Shown: positions 36,875-46,877, numbered from the stretch's first letter. The stretch is 64,000 nucleotides of DNA from an uncultured Photobacterium sp. (GCF_947502415.1 NZ_CANMZV010000019.1:26846-90845), one strand, 5' to 3'. Numbers and translations are program-made. The notes: generated from the sequence alone by a model not told the origin.

Positions 36875-39800
36875 ATGAATGTAGCTCATTACAGTATTAA
36901 TAATAAAGTGATCAGCTGGATGTTTGTCCTGCTGATGCTAATCGGTGGCGGGATTTCGTTTACCGGGCTTGGACAGCTTGAATTTCCAGAATTCACAATC
37001 AAACAAGCTTTGGTGATCACTCCATATCCAGGAGCATCACCGGAACAAGTAGAAGAAGAGGTAACGCTGCCACTGGAAGATGCTATCCAGCAAATGCAGC
37101 AAATAAAACATATTACGTCGATCAACAGTGCTGGCCTTTCACAAATCGAAATCGAAATGAACGACGAGTACGATGCCAGTGAACTGCCACAAATCTGGGA
37201 TGAACTGCGCCGAAAGGTAAACGATACTGTTGCCGATTTACCTCCGGGTACGATGCAGCCTCAAGTTATCGACGACTTCTCAGATGTCTTTGGCATCCTG
37301 ATGAATATTCAAGGCGAAGGCTACAGCTACCGTGAACTGGAAAACTATGCCAACTATCTTCGTCGCGAGCTCGTGCTAATTGAAGGTGTCAAAAAAGTCT
37401 CGGTTGTCGGCGCCCCTCAGGAGCAGGTTGTCGTTGAAATCAGCCAACAAAAACTCTCAGCTCTTGGCCTTGATCAGAATTACATCTATAGCCAGATACA
37501 AAACCAGAATGTCGTTTCCAACGCTGGTAAAATCCGCATTGGGGATGGCCGTATCCGTATTCACCCAACCGGAGAGTTTGACGATGTATCAGAGATGAAC
37601 CGTCTGCTAGTCAGCCCTACTGGCAGTGCAGATCTCGTTTATCTGGGCGACATCGCCACCGTATACAAAACGACAACTGAAACACCGGGCCTGCTCTACC
37701 ACAATATGGGACAAAATGCCCTCTCACTGGGTATTTCATTCAGTACCGGCGTCAATGTTGTTGATATATCCAAAGCAGTTTCAGCCAAAATCACTGAACT
37801 CGAATCTCAACTGCCGATTGGTATGAATCTAAATACGGTATATGACCAAGGCGCTGTAGTTGATGTTTCCGTCACTGGCTTTCTGATCAACCTGGCTGAG
37901 TCTGTCGCCATTGTAATTGTGGTGCTGCTAGTATTTATGGGCTTACGCTCTGGCCTACTGATGGGCGCCGTACTGCTGCTGACAATATTCGGTACCTTTA
38001 TCGCCATGAACGTACTGGGTATTCAGTTACAAATCATCTCGTTGGGTGCACTTATCATCGCTCTCGGGATGCTGGTCGATAATGCAATTGTGGTTACCGA
38101 AGGGATCCTTATTGGTATCCAACGTGGCCAGACTCGTTTTGAAGCTGCTGGGCAAGTTGTCAAACAAACCCAATGGCCACTCCTTGGCGCTACCGTAATT
38201 GCCATCATTGCTTTTGCGCCTATCGGCCTTTCGCAAGATGCAACCGGTGAGTTTTGTGCCTCACTATTCCAGGTCCTTCTAATCTCTTTGTTTATTAGTT
38301 GGATCACTGCAATCACCATTACCCCATTCTTCTGTCACCTTCTTTTCAAGGACGGTGAAGTCAGTGATGAACCGCAGGAACTTTACAAAGGTTGGTTCTT
38401 CACCGCCTACCGTAGCCTTCTATCCACAGCAATGCGCTTTCGAGTTACCAGCATTGGGCTCGTAATCTTAATGCTTGTTGCTGCAATCTACGGAATGGGC
38501 CATGTGAAGAATGTGTTCTTTCCACCATCAAACACGCCCATCTTCTTTGTTGATATCTGGTTGCCGGAAGGTACAGATACCCGTGGAACCGAAAACTTTG
38601 TTAAGAAAGTCGAAGATGACATCCTCAGCTACGAAGCCGAAAATGACGTTGGCCTGAAAAACCTGACATCGGTTATCGGCCAAGGAGCCCAGCGTTTTGT
38701 GCTGCCTTATGTTCCGGAAAAAGGCTATGAGGCCTATGGCCAGATGATCATAGAAATGGATACCCTGGAACTTCTAAATACCAATATGCCGCAGCTGACC
38801 GCTCATCTTCGCGAAAGCTACCCGGAAGCCGAGTTCCGCGTCAAGTATCTGGAAAACGGACCATCGCCGGCAGCGAAAATCGAAGCACGTTTCTATGGTG
38901 AAAATCCTGAAGTTCTGCGCCAACTAGCCTATCAGGCTGAACAGATCATGATTGCTGAACCTACAGCTGAAAACGTTCGCCACAACTGGCGTAACCAGGT
39001 TACGGTTGTTCGCCCTCAAATGAACTTAGCTCAGTCACGTGAAGTTGGTATTAGCAAGCAAGATCTCGACACAGCCCTAATGATCAACTTCAGCGGCAAG
39101 TCCATTGGCACCTATCGTGAGCAATCTCACCTGATGCCTATTCTTGCCCGTGCACCTGAGCATGAACGCCTTGATGCCAACAGCCTACTCAAATTACAGG
39201 TGTGGAGCGCCGAAAACAGTACCTTTGTACCGGTAACCCACCTTGTTTCATCTTTTGATACCGAGTGGGAAAACCCGATCATCATGCGTCGCGACCGCAA
39301 GCGTGTCCTGACGGTTCTGGCTGATCCCATCCTGGGCTCGGGTGAAACCGCAGATTCAGTTCATCGTAAAATCCGCGACAAAATTGAAAATATTAAGCTG
39401 CCGGAGGGTTACAGCCTGGAATGGGGTGGCGAATACGAAACATCTCGTGATGCACAGGCAAGCATTTTCAGCTCATTACCTATGGGTTACTTGTTCATGT
39501 TCCTAATCACGGTGGTTCTGTTTAACTCAGTCAGACAGCCACTGGTGATCTGGTTCAACGTCCCATTAGCAATTATCGGTGTTGCATCCGGACTATTGCT
39601 GCTAGACGCACCTTTGAGCTTCATGGCGATCCTCGGCATGCTGAGCTTAAGCGGGATGATCATTAAAAACGGAATCGTGTTAGTTGACCAAATCCGCACA
39701 GAGCTTGATGAAGGCAAAGCACCCTATGATGCCATCTTCGATTCCTCTGTAAGCCGCGTAAGGCCGGTATGTATGGCTGCAATCACAACCATGCTCGGAA

Positions 39801-39979
39801 TGATCCCGTTGCTATTTGATCCCTTCTTCGAGGCAATGGCTGTAACCATCATCTTCGGGTTGGGTTTTGCTACCCTGCTAACTTTGATTGTTCTGCCTGT
39901 CAGCTACGCAATGATTTTTCGTATTCCGACAAAATCCGGTGCAACATTAGCAAACCCGGCTGATTTGGTAACGAATTAA
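36875..39979 (+). CDS. RND-family efflux transporter
   Basis: 1034 residues, standard for an RND exporter. N-terminal helix VISWMFVLLMLIGGGISF, large porter domain, then TM helices with the proton-relay region ALGMLVDNAIVVTEGILIG (TM4 with the paired acidic residues) and a second set ending GMIIKNGIVLVDQIRTELDEG. Closest by eye to the HAE-type pumps lacking strict drug specificity (VexH/MexF-like groups). It exports drugs, dyes or metabolites by proton antiport. Forms one unit with the adaptor upstream. Confidence 0.92.
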   Translation: MNVAHYSINNKVISWMFVLLMLIGGGISFTGLGQLEFPEFTIKQALVITPYPGASPEQVEEEVTLPLEDAIQQMQQIKHITSINSAGLSQIEIEMNDEYDASELPQIWDELRRKVNDTVADLPPGTMQPQVIDDFSDVFGILMNIQGEGYSYRELENYANYLRRELVLIEGVKKVSVVGAPQEQVVVEISQQKLSALGLDQNYIYSQIQNQNVVSNAGKIRIGDGRIRIHPTGEFDDVSEMNRLLVSPTGSADLVYLGDIATVYKTTTETPGLLYHNMGQNALSLGISFSTGVNVVDISKAVSAKITELESQLPIGMNLNTVYDQGAVVDVSVTGFLINLAESVAIVIVVLLVFMGLRSGLLMGAVLLLTIFGTFIAMNVLGIQLQIISLGALIIALGMLVDNAIVVTEGILIGIQRGQTRFEAAGQVVKQTQWPLLGATVIAIIAFAPIGLSQDATGEFCASLFQVLLISLFISWITAITITPFFCHLLFKDGEVSDEPQELYKGWFFTAYRSLLSTAMRFRVTSIGLVILMLVAAIYGMGHVKNVFFPPSNTPIFFVDIWLPEGTDTRGTENFVKKVEDDILSYEAENDVGLKNLTSVIGQGAQRFVLPYVPEKGYEAYGQMIIEMDTLELLNTNMPQLTAHLRESYPEAEFRVKYLENGPSPAAKIEARFYGENPEVLRQLAYQAEQIMIAEPTAENVRHNWRNQVTVVRPQMNLAQSREVGISKQDLDTALMINFSGKSIGTYREQSHLMPILARAPEHERLDANSLLKLQVWSAENSTFVPVTHLVSSFDTEWENPIIMRRDRKRVLTVLADPILGSGETADSVHRKIRDKIENIKLPEGYSLEWGGEYETSRDAQASIFSSLPMGYLFMFLITVVLFNSVRQPLVIWFNVPLAIIGVASGLLLLDAPLSFMAILGMLSLSGMIIKNGIVLVDQIRTELDEGKAPYDAIFDSSVSRVRPVCMAAITTMLGMIPLLFDPFFEAMAVTIIFGLGFATLLTLIVLPVSYAMIFRIPTKSGATLANPADLVTN

Positions 39980-40052
39980 GACCTGTTGATATTCATTTTT
40001 TGTGTCCCTTTGACACCCTGCAATTGCAATAAAACGTAAACACTCGCTATTT

Positions 40053-40080
40053 GCCCATACCTTTTGGTATGGGCTTTTTT
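40053..40080 (+). terminator. Terminator of the RND operon
   Basis: Arms GCCCATACC (40053-40061) and GGTATGGGC (40066-40074) around TTTT, then TTTTTT. Confidence 0.9.
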
Positions 40081-40243
40081 ATCAAGCTTTAACTCAGAAA
40101 AATATACGCCAACTGGTACTAGCAATTTCGCAATCACAACTTTTTATTTCAACAAGTCTTAGACGAACTGATCATAATCCCCTATAACTGAGCATAAGAA
40201 TATTTTTATGTAGAACATAACGTTAGCCGGAGTAAGTTGTAAC

Positions 40244-41863
40244 ATGCGCATAATGATGATTGTATTGCTGTTCATGTCATCAATTGTCATGGCCCAACAG
40301 CCTGATGAACTGTCACAGAAACTAACCATCCTGAATCAGGAAATCACCACACTTTATCAAGAATCACAAATTAAAACCGGATCAGCTAAAAGTGTTGTTG
40401 AAATGCAGTTACTCAATAAAAACAATGAGCTGCGCAATATCATCAAAAACTTAATCGACAACCGCACTGAAGAAACGACCACGCTCTTGCTAAAACATGT
40501 AAAACAGCAAGTCACTTTTATCTCTCGTGCTTCTAAATTCCTTGGCAAAAAAATCACGTCTGACGAGCAAAAGCTTGACCAGGCTAGCCAGGAAGAAAAA
40601 TTGATGGTGCAAAAAACACTGGACGAAGCCCGCCGCTTTTACACCCAAATGCTGGGAGAGCAATGGGTTAACTATCAGTGGCTTAAACTACTTGGATCTC
40701 CGGAGCCAGAGCGCACCACCGAACTTGTTAAAGATGTCGAACACCGACTGGATTTCATGTCTGCCTCCCTGACTTTCGACAGCCAACAGGAAGCCATACT
40801 GGCTAAACAGATGAAGGCCGCATCAGAAGCCGAAAAAACATCACTTCAAATCCTTCACTTACTGGCGCAGAGAAGTCTTGCCAGCGATATCGAGAACCTT
40901 CGTTTTCTTGTCGAGCTCGCCAATAAGATGGATATCGACACAACGGCTTACACCCAGCAAATCTTTGAAGCTACCGGAAACCTGACAGATGATATTCTCA
41001 ACCCCAAGGTACTGATTTCCCTGCTCTCAAGCTGGGCTGACAATGTAGGGCAATGGCTACTCGACAACACACCGCAGGTTCTGTTTAAAATCTTTATCTT
41101 CGCTGTCATCATTTTTATTTTCAGGATTTTAAAAAACCTGACAAGAAAAATGGTCTCCCGGGCAGTCTCTTCACCAAACCTACGCATGTCACAGTTGATG
41201 CAGGACTTTTTCATTTCCATGTCAGGCAAAGGCGTTTTCATCATCGGTCTGATGATTGCCTTGTCGCAGATTGGCCTTGATCTCACCCCTATCCTTACAG
41301 GTTTCGGGGTCGCAGGTATTATCATCGGTTTTGCATTACAAGATACGCTATCCAACTTCGCCTCAGGTATGATGCTGTTAATTTACCGTCCATTTGATGT
41401 CGGAGACTTTGTTGAAGCAGGAAGCGTATCCGGCAAAGTAAGCCACATGAGCCTTGTCAGTACAACAATCAAAACCTTCGACAACCAGATCCTGATTGTG
41501 CCTAACAGCAAGATCTGGGGCGATACGATTAAAAATGTCACCCACGAACGGGTAAGGCGCGTCGATATGGTCTTTGGTATTGGGTACAAAGACAGTGTAG
41601 AGCATGCAGAGAAAATCCTGAACGATATTGTCGACGCTCATCCGGCTGTCCTGCGCTCACCAGGAAAAACCATCAAGCTTCATACTTTAAATACATCTTC
41701 GGTTGATTTTATTGTCCGCCCCTGGGTAAAAACCGAGGACTACTGGGACGTCTATTGGGATATTACCCGTGAAGTGAAAATGCGTTTTGACAAAGAAGGA
41801 CTATCGATTCCGTTTCCGCAGCAGGATGTGCACCTTCATATGGTCGAAAAGCAAACAAAATAA
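40244..41863 (+). CDS. MscS-family mechanosensitive channel with periplasmic coiled-coil domain
   Basis: 539 residues. A signal peptide (MRIMMIVLLFMSSIVMA) is followed by about 230 residues of charged helix rich in E, K and Q, likely coiled coil in the periplasm. Two or three helices follow (about 280-360). The pore helix reads GVAGIIIGFALQDTLSNFASG, then the beta-domain. This is the larger MscS type (YjeP/YnaI-like, not the small MscS). It opens under membrane tension to release solutes. No operon partner. Confidence 0.9.
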   Translation: MRIMMIVLLFMSSIVMAQQPDELSQKLTILNQEITTLYQESQIKTGSAKSVVEMQLLNKNNELRNIIKNLIDNRTEETTTLLLKHVKQQVTFISRASKFLGKKITSDEQKLDQASQEEKLMVQKTLDEARRFYTQMLGEQWVNYQWLKLLGSPEPERTTELVKDVEHRLDFMSASLTFDSQQEAILAKQMKAASEAEKTSLQILHLLAQRSLASDIENLRFLVELANKMDIDTTAYTQQIFEATGNLTDDILNPKVLISLLSSWADNVGQWLLDNTPQVLFKIFIFAVIIFIFRILKNLTRKMVSRAVSSPNLRMSQLMQDFFISMSGKGVFIIGLMIALSQIGLDLTPILTGFGVAGIIIGFALQDTLSNFASGMMLLIYRPFDVGDFVEAGSVSGKVSHMSLVSTTIKTFDNQILIVPNSKIWGDTIKNVTHERVRRVDMVFGIGYKDSVEHAEKILNDIVDAHPAVLRSPGKTIKLHTLNTSSVDFIVRPWVKTEDYWDVYWDITREVKMRFDKEGLSIPFPQQDVHLHMVEKQTK

Positions 41864-42136
41864 CCAACATATGAAAACTATGACACCCTTCTAACATAAG
41901 AAAATCAATATATTGGCAAAATCAAATAAAAGTATAATCGTCAGAGATTCGTTTCATTCAAAATACAACAAGCTTTACTCATATAAAGTTATTTTAACGT
42001 TCACCTGGTTAGCTTAAATTGAAGTGAGCCAAATATAAAACGACGTATAATTGTGTATTGTAAGCTGTTAATCGAGCATTCAGGAAACTTATGCTCGAAT
42101 GTTACGTAATATAAAACATACTCCGGGATTCATAAT

Positions 42137-42568
42137 ATGAAAAAACGTTTTCTAGCCGTTCTTGCTATACCTGCTATCCTTGCTGCATGTGCAGCAAACA
42201 ATGACAATTCAACCGTGGTAGCCGAATCAGATCTTGCCACTCATAACTGGGTATTGACCAAAGTCGACAGCAAAGCCGTCGATCTGCCTGAACCATTCAG
42301 AGCACCAAACCTTGAACTAAGTGCTGAAATGTCTGCTAATGGCCATTCTGGCTGTAACCGTTACTTCGGCCAGGCCGAACTCAAAGACGGTAAGCTACGT
42401 ATCGAAAAAATGGGTATGACGATGATGGCATGCCCTGAACCAGCAATGAAGATGGAACAACTGATGAGCAGTACCTTAATGGATTGGAGCAATGCGACAA
42501 TTTCAGGAAATGAACTGACCCTTACCAATGCCAGCCACAGCCTGACATTCCAACGCTCAGAGCAATAA
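42137..42568 (+). CDS. META-domain (HslJ-like) lipoprotein
   Basis: 143 residues with a lipobox LAAC (cysteine 18). The META domain core is seen as HNWVLTKVDSKAV, then SGCNRYFGQAELKDGKLRIEKMGMTMMACPEPAMKMEQ, with the conserved GCNRY and MTMMACP segments. In E. coli HslJ this fold is linked to heat shock and novobiocin resistance; the biochemical role is unclear. Monocistronic. Confidence 0.9.
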   Translation: MKKRFLAVLAIPAILAACAANNDNSTVVAESDLATHNWVLTKVDSKAVDLPEPFRAPNLELSAEMSANGHSGCNRYFGQAELKDGKLRIEKMGMTMMACPEPAMKMEQLMSSTLMDWSNATISGNELTLTNASHSLTFQRSEQ

Positions 42569-42634
42569 AACCAGATCTACATCCAACCAGGCCTATTTAA
42601 CCTGATATTACCGGCTAAAGAGTTATGTTTATAG

Positions 42635-42664
42635 AAAAGAGCGCATTGGCGCTCTTTTCCTTTT
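42635..42664 (+). terminator. Terminator of the META lipoprotein gene
   Basis: Perfect arms AAAAGAGCGC (42635-42644) and GCGCTCTTTT (42649-42658) around ATTG, then CCTTTTT. Confidence 0.85.
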
Positions 42665-42766
42665 TAGCTAACATATGAACAATTTCTTATCATTCACATT
42701 CATCATGAGTAAAACTCATAATATAGAGGCGTGTTAAATAGAAGCATGATAAAAACGAATTCATTT

Positions 42767-42790
42767 GGACATCTAGATGTTTACACTTCT
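42767..42790. promoter_or_regulatory. Three tandem MetJ boxes upstream of metR
   Basis: Adjacent 8-base units GGACATCT (42767), AGATGTTT (42775) and ACACTTCT (42783) each match the MetJ consensus AGACGTCT at 6 of 8 positions with no spacer, as MetJ operators do. They lie 118 bases before metR. Inference: repression by MetJ with S-adenosylmethionine, as in E. coli. Confidence 0.65.
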
Positions 42791-42907
42791 TTTTCTAGCA
42801 AGTACATTGAATGGATATATTTCCCAATGGACTTAAAAAGCAGTTATTTTTCAATAGCTAACTAATAAGGGAAATCCAGAATCAACAGCAGGGATGGAAC
42901 TAAAGCA

Positions 42908-43819
42908 ATGATTGAGATTAAACACTTAAGAACATTATCTGTATTGCGTGACACCGGCTCGCTCACCGCAACAGCCAACACCCTATGCTTGACTCAATCT
43001 GCGCTTTCTCACCAGCTCAAAGATTTGGAACAACGCCTCGGCGGCCAGTTATTCCTGAGAAAAACCCGACCAGTTAAATTTACCGCCGAAGGCGAAATTC
43101 TTCTTCGGCTGGCCGATGAATTGATACCGAGAATTACCAAGGCCGAATATGAACTATCCAGCCTGAAGGAAGATGCCAATGGTCGCCTGCACATGGCCAT
43201 CGAGTGCCATTCTTGCTTCCAATGGCTCATGCCAGCACTCAAGGAATACCAAATCCACTGGCCGAGCGTTACGCTGGATTTCTCATCCGGCTTTGGTTTT
43301 GAGCCATTGCCTGCGCTGAGCGCCGGTGAATTGGATTTAGTAATCACATCTGATATCCAGACCCGCAGTGAAATCCACTTCGAGCCTTTATTTGATTTCG
43401 AAATGCGACTAGTCGTTTCCCCGCAATCACCACTGGCCGACAAAGACTATATCACCCCACAGGATTTAGAAACTCAAACCATGCTGAGTTATCCGGTTCA
43501 AAAAAATCGGCTTGATGTCGTGAAGCACTTCTTACAACCAGCCGACATTGAACCTGCCCACTGGAAACAAGCAGACAATACGCTAATGCTGGTACAAATG
43601 GTGTCAGCGGGGCTAGGTGTTGCAGCCCTGCCCAACTGGGCAATTTATGATTTTGCCCGTCAGGGATTGATTGTCAGTAAGCCCTTGGGAGAAGGCTTGT
43701 GGCGTCGACTTTTTGCGGCAATAAGGTCATCTGAACGAGAAAGGCATTACCTGCAAGCATTTTTCGCTACAGCAAAACAGCAATGCCAAACCCACTTGGA
43801 AGGGATTAAAGCCGCCTGA
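42908..43819 (+). CDS. metR: Methionine-biosynthesis regulator MetR (LysR family)
   Basis: 303 residues. MetR-type N-terminus MIEIKHLRTLSVLRDTGSLT, HTH TATANTLCLTQSALSHQLKD, then LEQRLGGQLFLRKTRPV. The effector domain has the IECHSCFQWLMPALKEYQ and FGFEPLPALSAGELDLVI segments typical of MetR. It activates metE and metH with homocysteine as ligand. metE is not beside it, though it usually is divergent from metR in enterics. The tandem MetJ-like boxes upstream support the call. Confidence 0.9.
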   Translation: MIEIKHLRTLSVLRDTGSLTATANTLCLTQSALSHQLKDLEQRLGGQLFLRKTRPVKFTAEGEILLRLADELIPRITKAEYELSSLKEDANGRLHMAIECHSCFQWLMPALKEYQIHWPSVTLDFSSGFGFEPLPALSAGELDLVITSDIQTRSEIHFEPLFDFEMRLVVSPQSPLADKDYITPQDLETQTMLSYPVQKNRLDVVKHFLQPADIEPAHWKQADNTLMLVQMVSAGLGVAALPNWAIYDFARQGLIVSKPLGEGLWRRLFAAIRSSERERHYLQAFFATAKQQCQTHLEGIKAA

Positions 43820-43830
43820 TAAAAGCGGCT
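43810..43830 (+). terminator. Weak hairpin over the metR stop codon
   Basis: Arms AGCCGC (43810-43815) and GCGGCT (43825-43830); the stop codon lies in the loop. No T run. Doubtful as a terminator. Confidence 0.35.
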
Positions 43831-43844
43831 ACTTCATTAACGGA

Positions 43845-44033
43845 TTATTTAAATTGGTTGGTAATAGGATCGTAGCGATAACCAAGCTCTTCCATTTTAT
43901 TATTAAGCTCATCGGAATCTAATTCGTAACGGCTAACAAGCTCTTCAATTGTATCGCACTCAAGGCGAAGCTTTTCGTTAATAATACCAAGAACAATATT
44001 GCCATCCATTTTCAGCAGATTACAAATTTCCAT
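43845..44033 (-). CDS. DUF4250 small protein
   Basis: 62 residues. Pattern MEICNLLKMDGNIVLGIINEKL then LGYRYDPITNQF matches the short DUF4250 family: an N-terminal (L/K)MDxN motif and a C-terminal YxYDxxxNQF tail. Helical, acidic, cytoplasmic. No known function. An AAGGGG site lies before the ATG. Confidence 0.8.
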   Translation of the reverse strand: MEICNLLKMDGNIVLGIINEKLRLECDTIEELVSRYELDSDELNNKMEELGYRYDPITNQFK

Positions 44034-44102
44034 ACTAACCCCTTAGATCTCGTACATTGCTCAATTACTCAGGTTAAGCATAGCCATTCCACAGTAGGCT
44101 GC

Positions 44103-44131
44103 TAAAAAAAGCCCTTCCATCAGGAAGGGCT
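44103..44131 (-). terminator. Terminator of the 223-residue membrane protein gene
   Basis: Perfect arms AGCCCTTCC (44110-44118) and GGAAGGGCT (44123-44131) around ATCA; on the minus strand a run of seven T follows. Confidence 0.9.
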
Positions 44132-44163
44132 CATCACAAAAAATCGCATTCAGATACCGTCGT

Positions 44164-44835
44164 TCAGAACAGTACCTGCTGCATTGCACCAGATGATACT
44201 AATAAGATCGATGCCAGCAGCAATTGCCAACGGTTTACGGTTTTCGTCAGTAAGATATGCCCACTCCAAACCAGCAGTGACAATACTAACAATGCAAGTG
44301 CTGCAATCACTTCAGTTGTCACAGAAGCTAAGACTTGCTCATCCAGGCCGCTCAATAGCCATAGCATCATCAACACACTCAGGATTGCGCTAACAAAGCC
44401 GGTAAAAGGCAGAATACGGTGGAATGCCTGTAAACGAGTACGCGCCTGAGTCAGCAACAAGTGAGCAAGCAACGCACCGAATAATGCAACCGCCATAAAG
44501 CTCAATCCAATCTGTGGTAGCGACAATGAAGGGAGCAACATCAGCCAGCTTAGTGCAGCCAGAGCGTCTGCCGCGTAGAGCACCGGTAACGGCCCCGCAT
44601 CACGTGTTTTCCCCGTTTTAACTCTGAAAGCAAAAAACGCCAATGTCAGCAGTGGTAGCAAAGCGATGGGATGGCTAATCACTGCCAGCACCCAACCAGC
44701 TAGAACCACTGGTAATGTTTTATGGACCCTGCCTCGCTGACCCGGGCAGATTTCACCTTTCGTTAATACCAGAGTCAGAATAAATTGTGACCCCACTAAA
44801 GCAGGGATAAGAAGCGGCAAATAACCTGAAAACAT
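44164..44835 (-). CDS. Integral membrane protein, unknown function
   Basis: 223 residues with about seven hydrophobic helices and little polar sequence between them. The only polar stretch is KGEICPGQRGRVHKT (about 26-40), followed by a helix. Leucine- and alanine-rich. I do not recognise the family. The segment HPIALLPLLTL and the LLTQARTRLQAFHRI loop may help a search. Its 5' end faces the glp region divergently. Strong terminator downstream. Confidence 0.65.
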   Translation of the reverse strand: MFSGYLPLLIPALVGSQFILTLVLTKGEICPGQRGRVHKTLPVVLAGWVLAVISHPIALLPLLTLAFFAFRVKTGKTRDAGPLPVLYAADALAALSWLMLLPSLSLPQIGLSFMAVALFGALLAHLLLTQARTRLQAFHRILPFTGFVSAILSVLMMLWLLSGLDEQVLASVTTEVIAALALLVLSLLVWSGHILLTKTVNRWQLLLASILLVSSGAMQQVLF

Positions 44836-44855
44836 ATGTAAACTTGTGTTAATGA

Positions 44856-45025
44856 AAATGGGGCTGGATCATACCAAGATCACAGCCCGATTGCACAGGA
44901 GCGTGTCTGCTATCGCTATCATCCCGTTGCTATCCGTGCAATGGCCATTAACGCTGAAAAGCGCTCACCTGATCGCAATAACAATCACTCGCATCTATTT
45001 AAGGAGCCTAAAAAGGCTCTTTCTT
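44856..45025 (+). ncRNA. Candidate structured RNA ahead of glpA
   Basis: Between two divergent genes, three paired elements appear in order: GGGCTG (44861) with CAGCCC (44883); ATTGCAC (44890) with GTGCAAT (44936), extended by GGA/TCC; and a terminator-like GAGCC (45004) with GGCTC (45015) then TTTCTT. No reading frame is convincing on either strand. It ends before the glp operators. It may be a small RNA or an unlinked leader; no clear -10 is seen. Confidence 0.35.
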
Positions 45026-45053
45026 GCCTAGTTTTCAAGCAAACGACCTTTTG

Positions 45054-45081
45054 TGAGCGCAAACGAATGTTCGTTCGCTCA
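45054..45081. promoter_or_regulatory. Near-palindromic GlpR-like operator upstream of glpA
   Basis: The site starts TGAGCG and ends CGCTCA around a centre AACGAATGTTCGTT. AATGTTCGTT (45066-45075) fits the GlpR half-site WATKYTCGWW at all ten positions. TTGTGAGCG at its left may overlap a CRP half-site. Confidence 0.6.
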
Positions 45082-45082
45082 T

Positions 45083-45104
45083 TTATGTGTAACAGATCAA
45101 ATAA
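45083..45104. promoter_or_regulatory. CRP site candidate for glpABC
   Basis: The core reads ATGTGT, six bases, then GATCAAAT, close to the CRP consensus TGTGA-N6-TCACA (TGTGT and TCAAA). It lies 94 bases before glpA, suitable for activation. Confidence 0.55.
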
Positions 45105-45180
45105 TACCCGCAATAAAAGTGGCATATTTATTCCCATAAGAAAGGGAATTTACACAGTTCCTAAGATACTGACCAATAAC

Positions 45181-45200
45181 GATAAGCGAAAACGAACATG
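45181..45200. promoter_or_regulatory. Second GlpR-like site overlapping the glpA start
   Basis: GATAAGCGAA then AACGAACATG. The right half fits the GlpR consensus at 9 of 10 positions and the left at 6 of 10. It covers the glpA ATG, so binding would block initiation. Confidence 0.55.
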
Positions 45201-46877
45201 AAAAGTTGGTTTGAAACAGATGTTGTGATTATCGGCGGTGGTGCCACGGGTACTGGCATTATGCGCGACTGTGCACTACGAGGCATTCCATGCATTCTGG
45301 TCGAAAGGGATGATCTTGCGTCGGGAACAACCGGACGTAACCACGGTTTACTTCACTCAGGCGCCCGCTATGCGGTTACTGATCGGGAATCAGCCGAAGA
45401 GTGTATTCAAGAAAACCGTATATTGAAAAATATCGCCCGCCACTGCGTCGAAGATACGCAAGGACTCTTTATCTCGCTGCCTGATGACGATCTCAATTTT
45501 CAGAAAGACTTTATTACAGCTTGTCAGGCCGCAGATATCGATGTTGAGCAATTAACACCTCAGGAAGCACTTCGTTTAGAACCAAACTGTAACCCAGACC
45601 TGATAGGTGCGGTAAAAGTACCGGACGGAACACTGGATCCGTTCCGCCTTTCCTCTTCTAACGTACTCGATGCTGTCGAACACGGTGCCCGGCTGTTCAA
45701 CCACACCATGGTGACTGGCTTGATCCGAGACGGCCACACCGTTCGCGGCGTTAACTGCCTGAACTTAAAAACTGGCGAACACTTTGAAATTCGTGCCAAA
45801 CAGGTCGTCAATGCTGCCGGGATCTGGGGACAGCAAATTTGCGAATACGGTGACTTGAATATCAAAATGTTCCCGGCCAAAGGATCACTGTTAATCCTCG
45901 ACTACCGGATTAACAACCTGGTGATCAACCGCTGCCGCAAGCCATCAGATGCTGATATCCTGGTACCGGGCGATACCATTTCCCTTATCGGTACCACCTC
46001 TGAGCGTATCGACTATGACAAGATCGACGATCTTCAGGTCACCAGCAAAGAAATCGACGTCCTACTTGAAGAAGGTACTAAACTGGCGCCAATTATGGCC
46101 AATACACGAGTCCTGCGTGCCTATGCCGGGGTTCGTCCGCTTGTAGCCGTCGATGGTGACACCAGCGGCCGTAATATCAGTCGCGGTATTGTTCTTCTTG
46201 ATCATGCTGAGCGTGACGGTATGGACGGCTTTGTCACCATCACCGGCGGTAAGTTGATGACCTACCGAATGATGGCTGAGTGGGCAACGGATCTGGTTGC
46301 TAAGAAACTGGGGAACAGCCAGCGCTGTATCACCCATGAGAAACCACTTCCTGGTTCAGAGCAAGCATCAGAGAAAACCAAACACACAGCAAGCCTGGCG
46401 AAACCTGTCTATCAATCAGCTTACTACCGGCATGGTGAACGGGCTGAAAAATTTCTTCAAGGTGACAAAAAGAGCCAAGCCGTAATCTGTGAATGTGAAA
46501 TGGTTACCTGCGGCGAAGTTGAATATGCCATCAAAGAGCTGGATGTCCACAACCTGATTGACCTTCGCCGCCGTACTCGCGTCGGTATGGGACCATGCCA
46601 GGGCGAACTTTGCTCATACCGGGCAGCCGGCCTCTTCTCAGAATATGGCAAAACATCCGGCACCGAAGCCAGCCACCTGCTCAGCGACTTCCTTGAAGAG
46701 CGTTGGAAAGGTATCAAACCTGTTTTCTGGGGCGATGCTATGCGCGAAGGGGAGTTTACTTACTGGATTTACGAAGGATTATTTGGTGTCAGTGATCTAC
46801 CTGAACAACAAGTACCGTCACCTGAAAACCAAAACATAAAAACAACAACTGAAGCAGCAGACGAGGTCGCACAATGA
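45198..46877 (+). CDS. glpA: Anaerobic glycerol-3-phosphate dehydrogenase, catalytic subunit GlpA
   Basis: 559 residues. FAD site [22 protein letters not shown] at the start, then [13 protein letters not shown] typical of DAO-type glycerol-3-phosphate dehydrogenases. A C-terminal BFD-like Fe-S region, [15 protein letters not shown] with later [10 protein letters not shown], is seen near 430-480, as in GlpA. It oxidises sn-glycerol-3-phosphate to dihydroxyacetone phosphate in anaerobic growth and passes electrons through GlpB and GlpC to menaquinone. ATGA overlap with glpB. Operator-like sites upstream match GlpR and CRP. Confidence 0.94.
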   Translation: MKSWFETDVVIIGGGATGTGIMRDCALRGIPCILVERDDLASGTTGRNHGLLHSGARYAVTDRESAEECIQENRILKNIARHCVEDTQGLFISLPDDDLNFQKDFITACQAADIDVEQLTPQEALRLEPNCNPDLIGAVKVPDGTLDPFRLSSSNVLDAVEHGARLFNHTMVTGLIRDGHTVRGVNCLNLKTGEHFEIRAKQVVNAAGIWGQQICEYGDLNIKMFPAKGSLLILDYRINNLVINRCRKPSDADILVPGDTISLIGTTSERIDYDKIDDLQVTSKEIDVLLEEGTKLAPIMANTRVLRAYAGVRPLVAVDGDTSGRNISRGIVLLDHAERDGMDGFVTITGGKLMTYRMMAEWATDLVAKKLGNSQRCITHEKPLPGSEQASEKTKHTASLAKPVYQSAYYRHGERAEKFLQGDKKSQAVICECEMVTCGEVEYAIKELDVHNLIDLRRRTRVGMGPCQGELCSYRAAGLFSEYGKTSGTEASHLLSDFLEERWKGIKPVFWGDAMREGEFTYWIYEGLFGVSDLPEQQVPSPENQNIKTTTEAADEVAQ

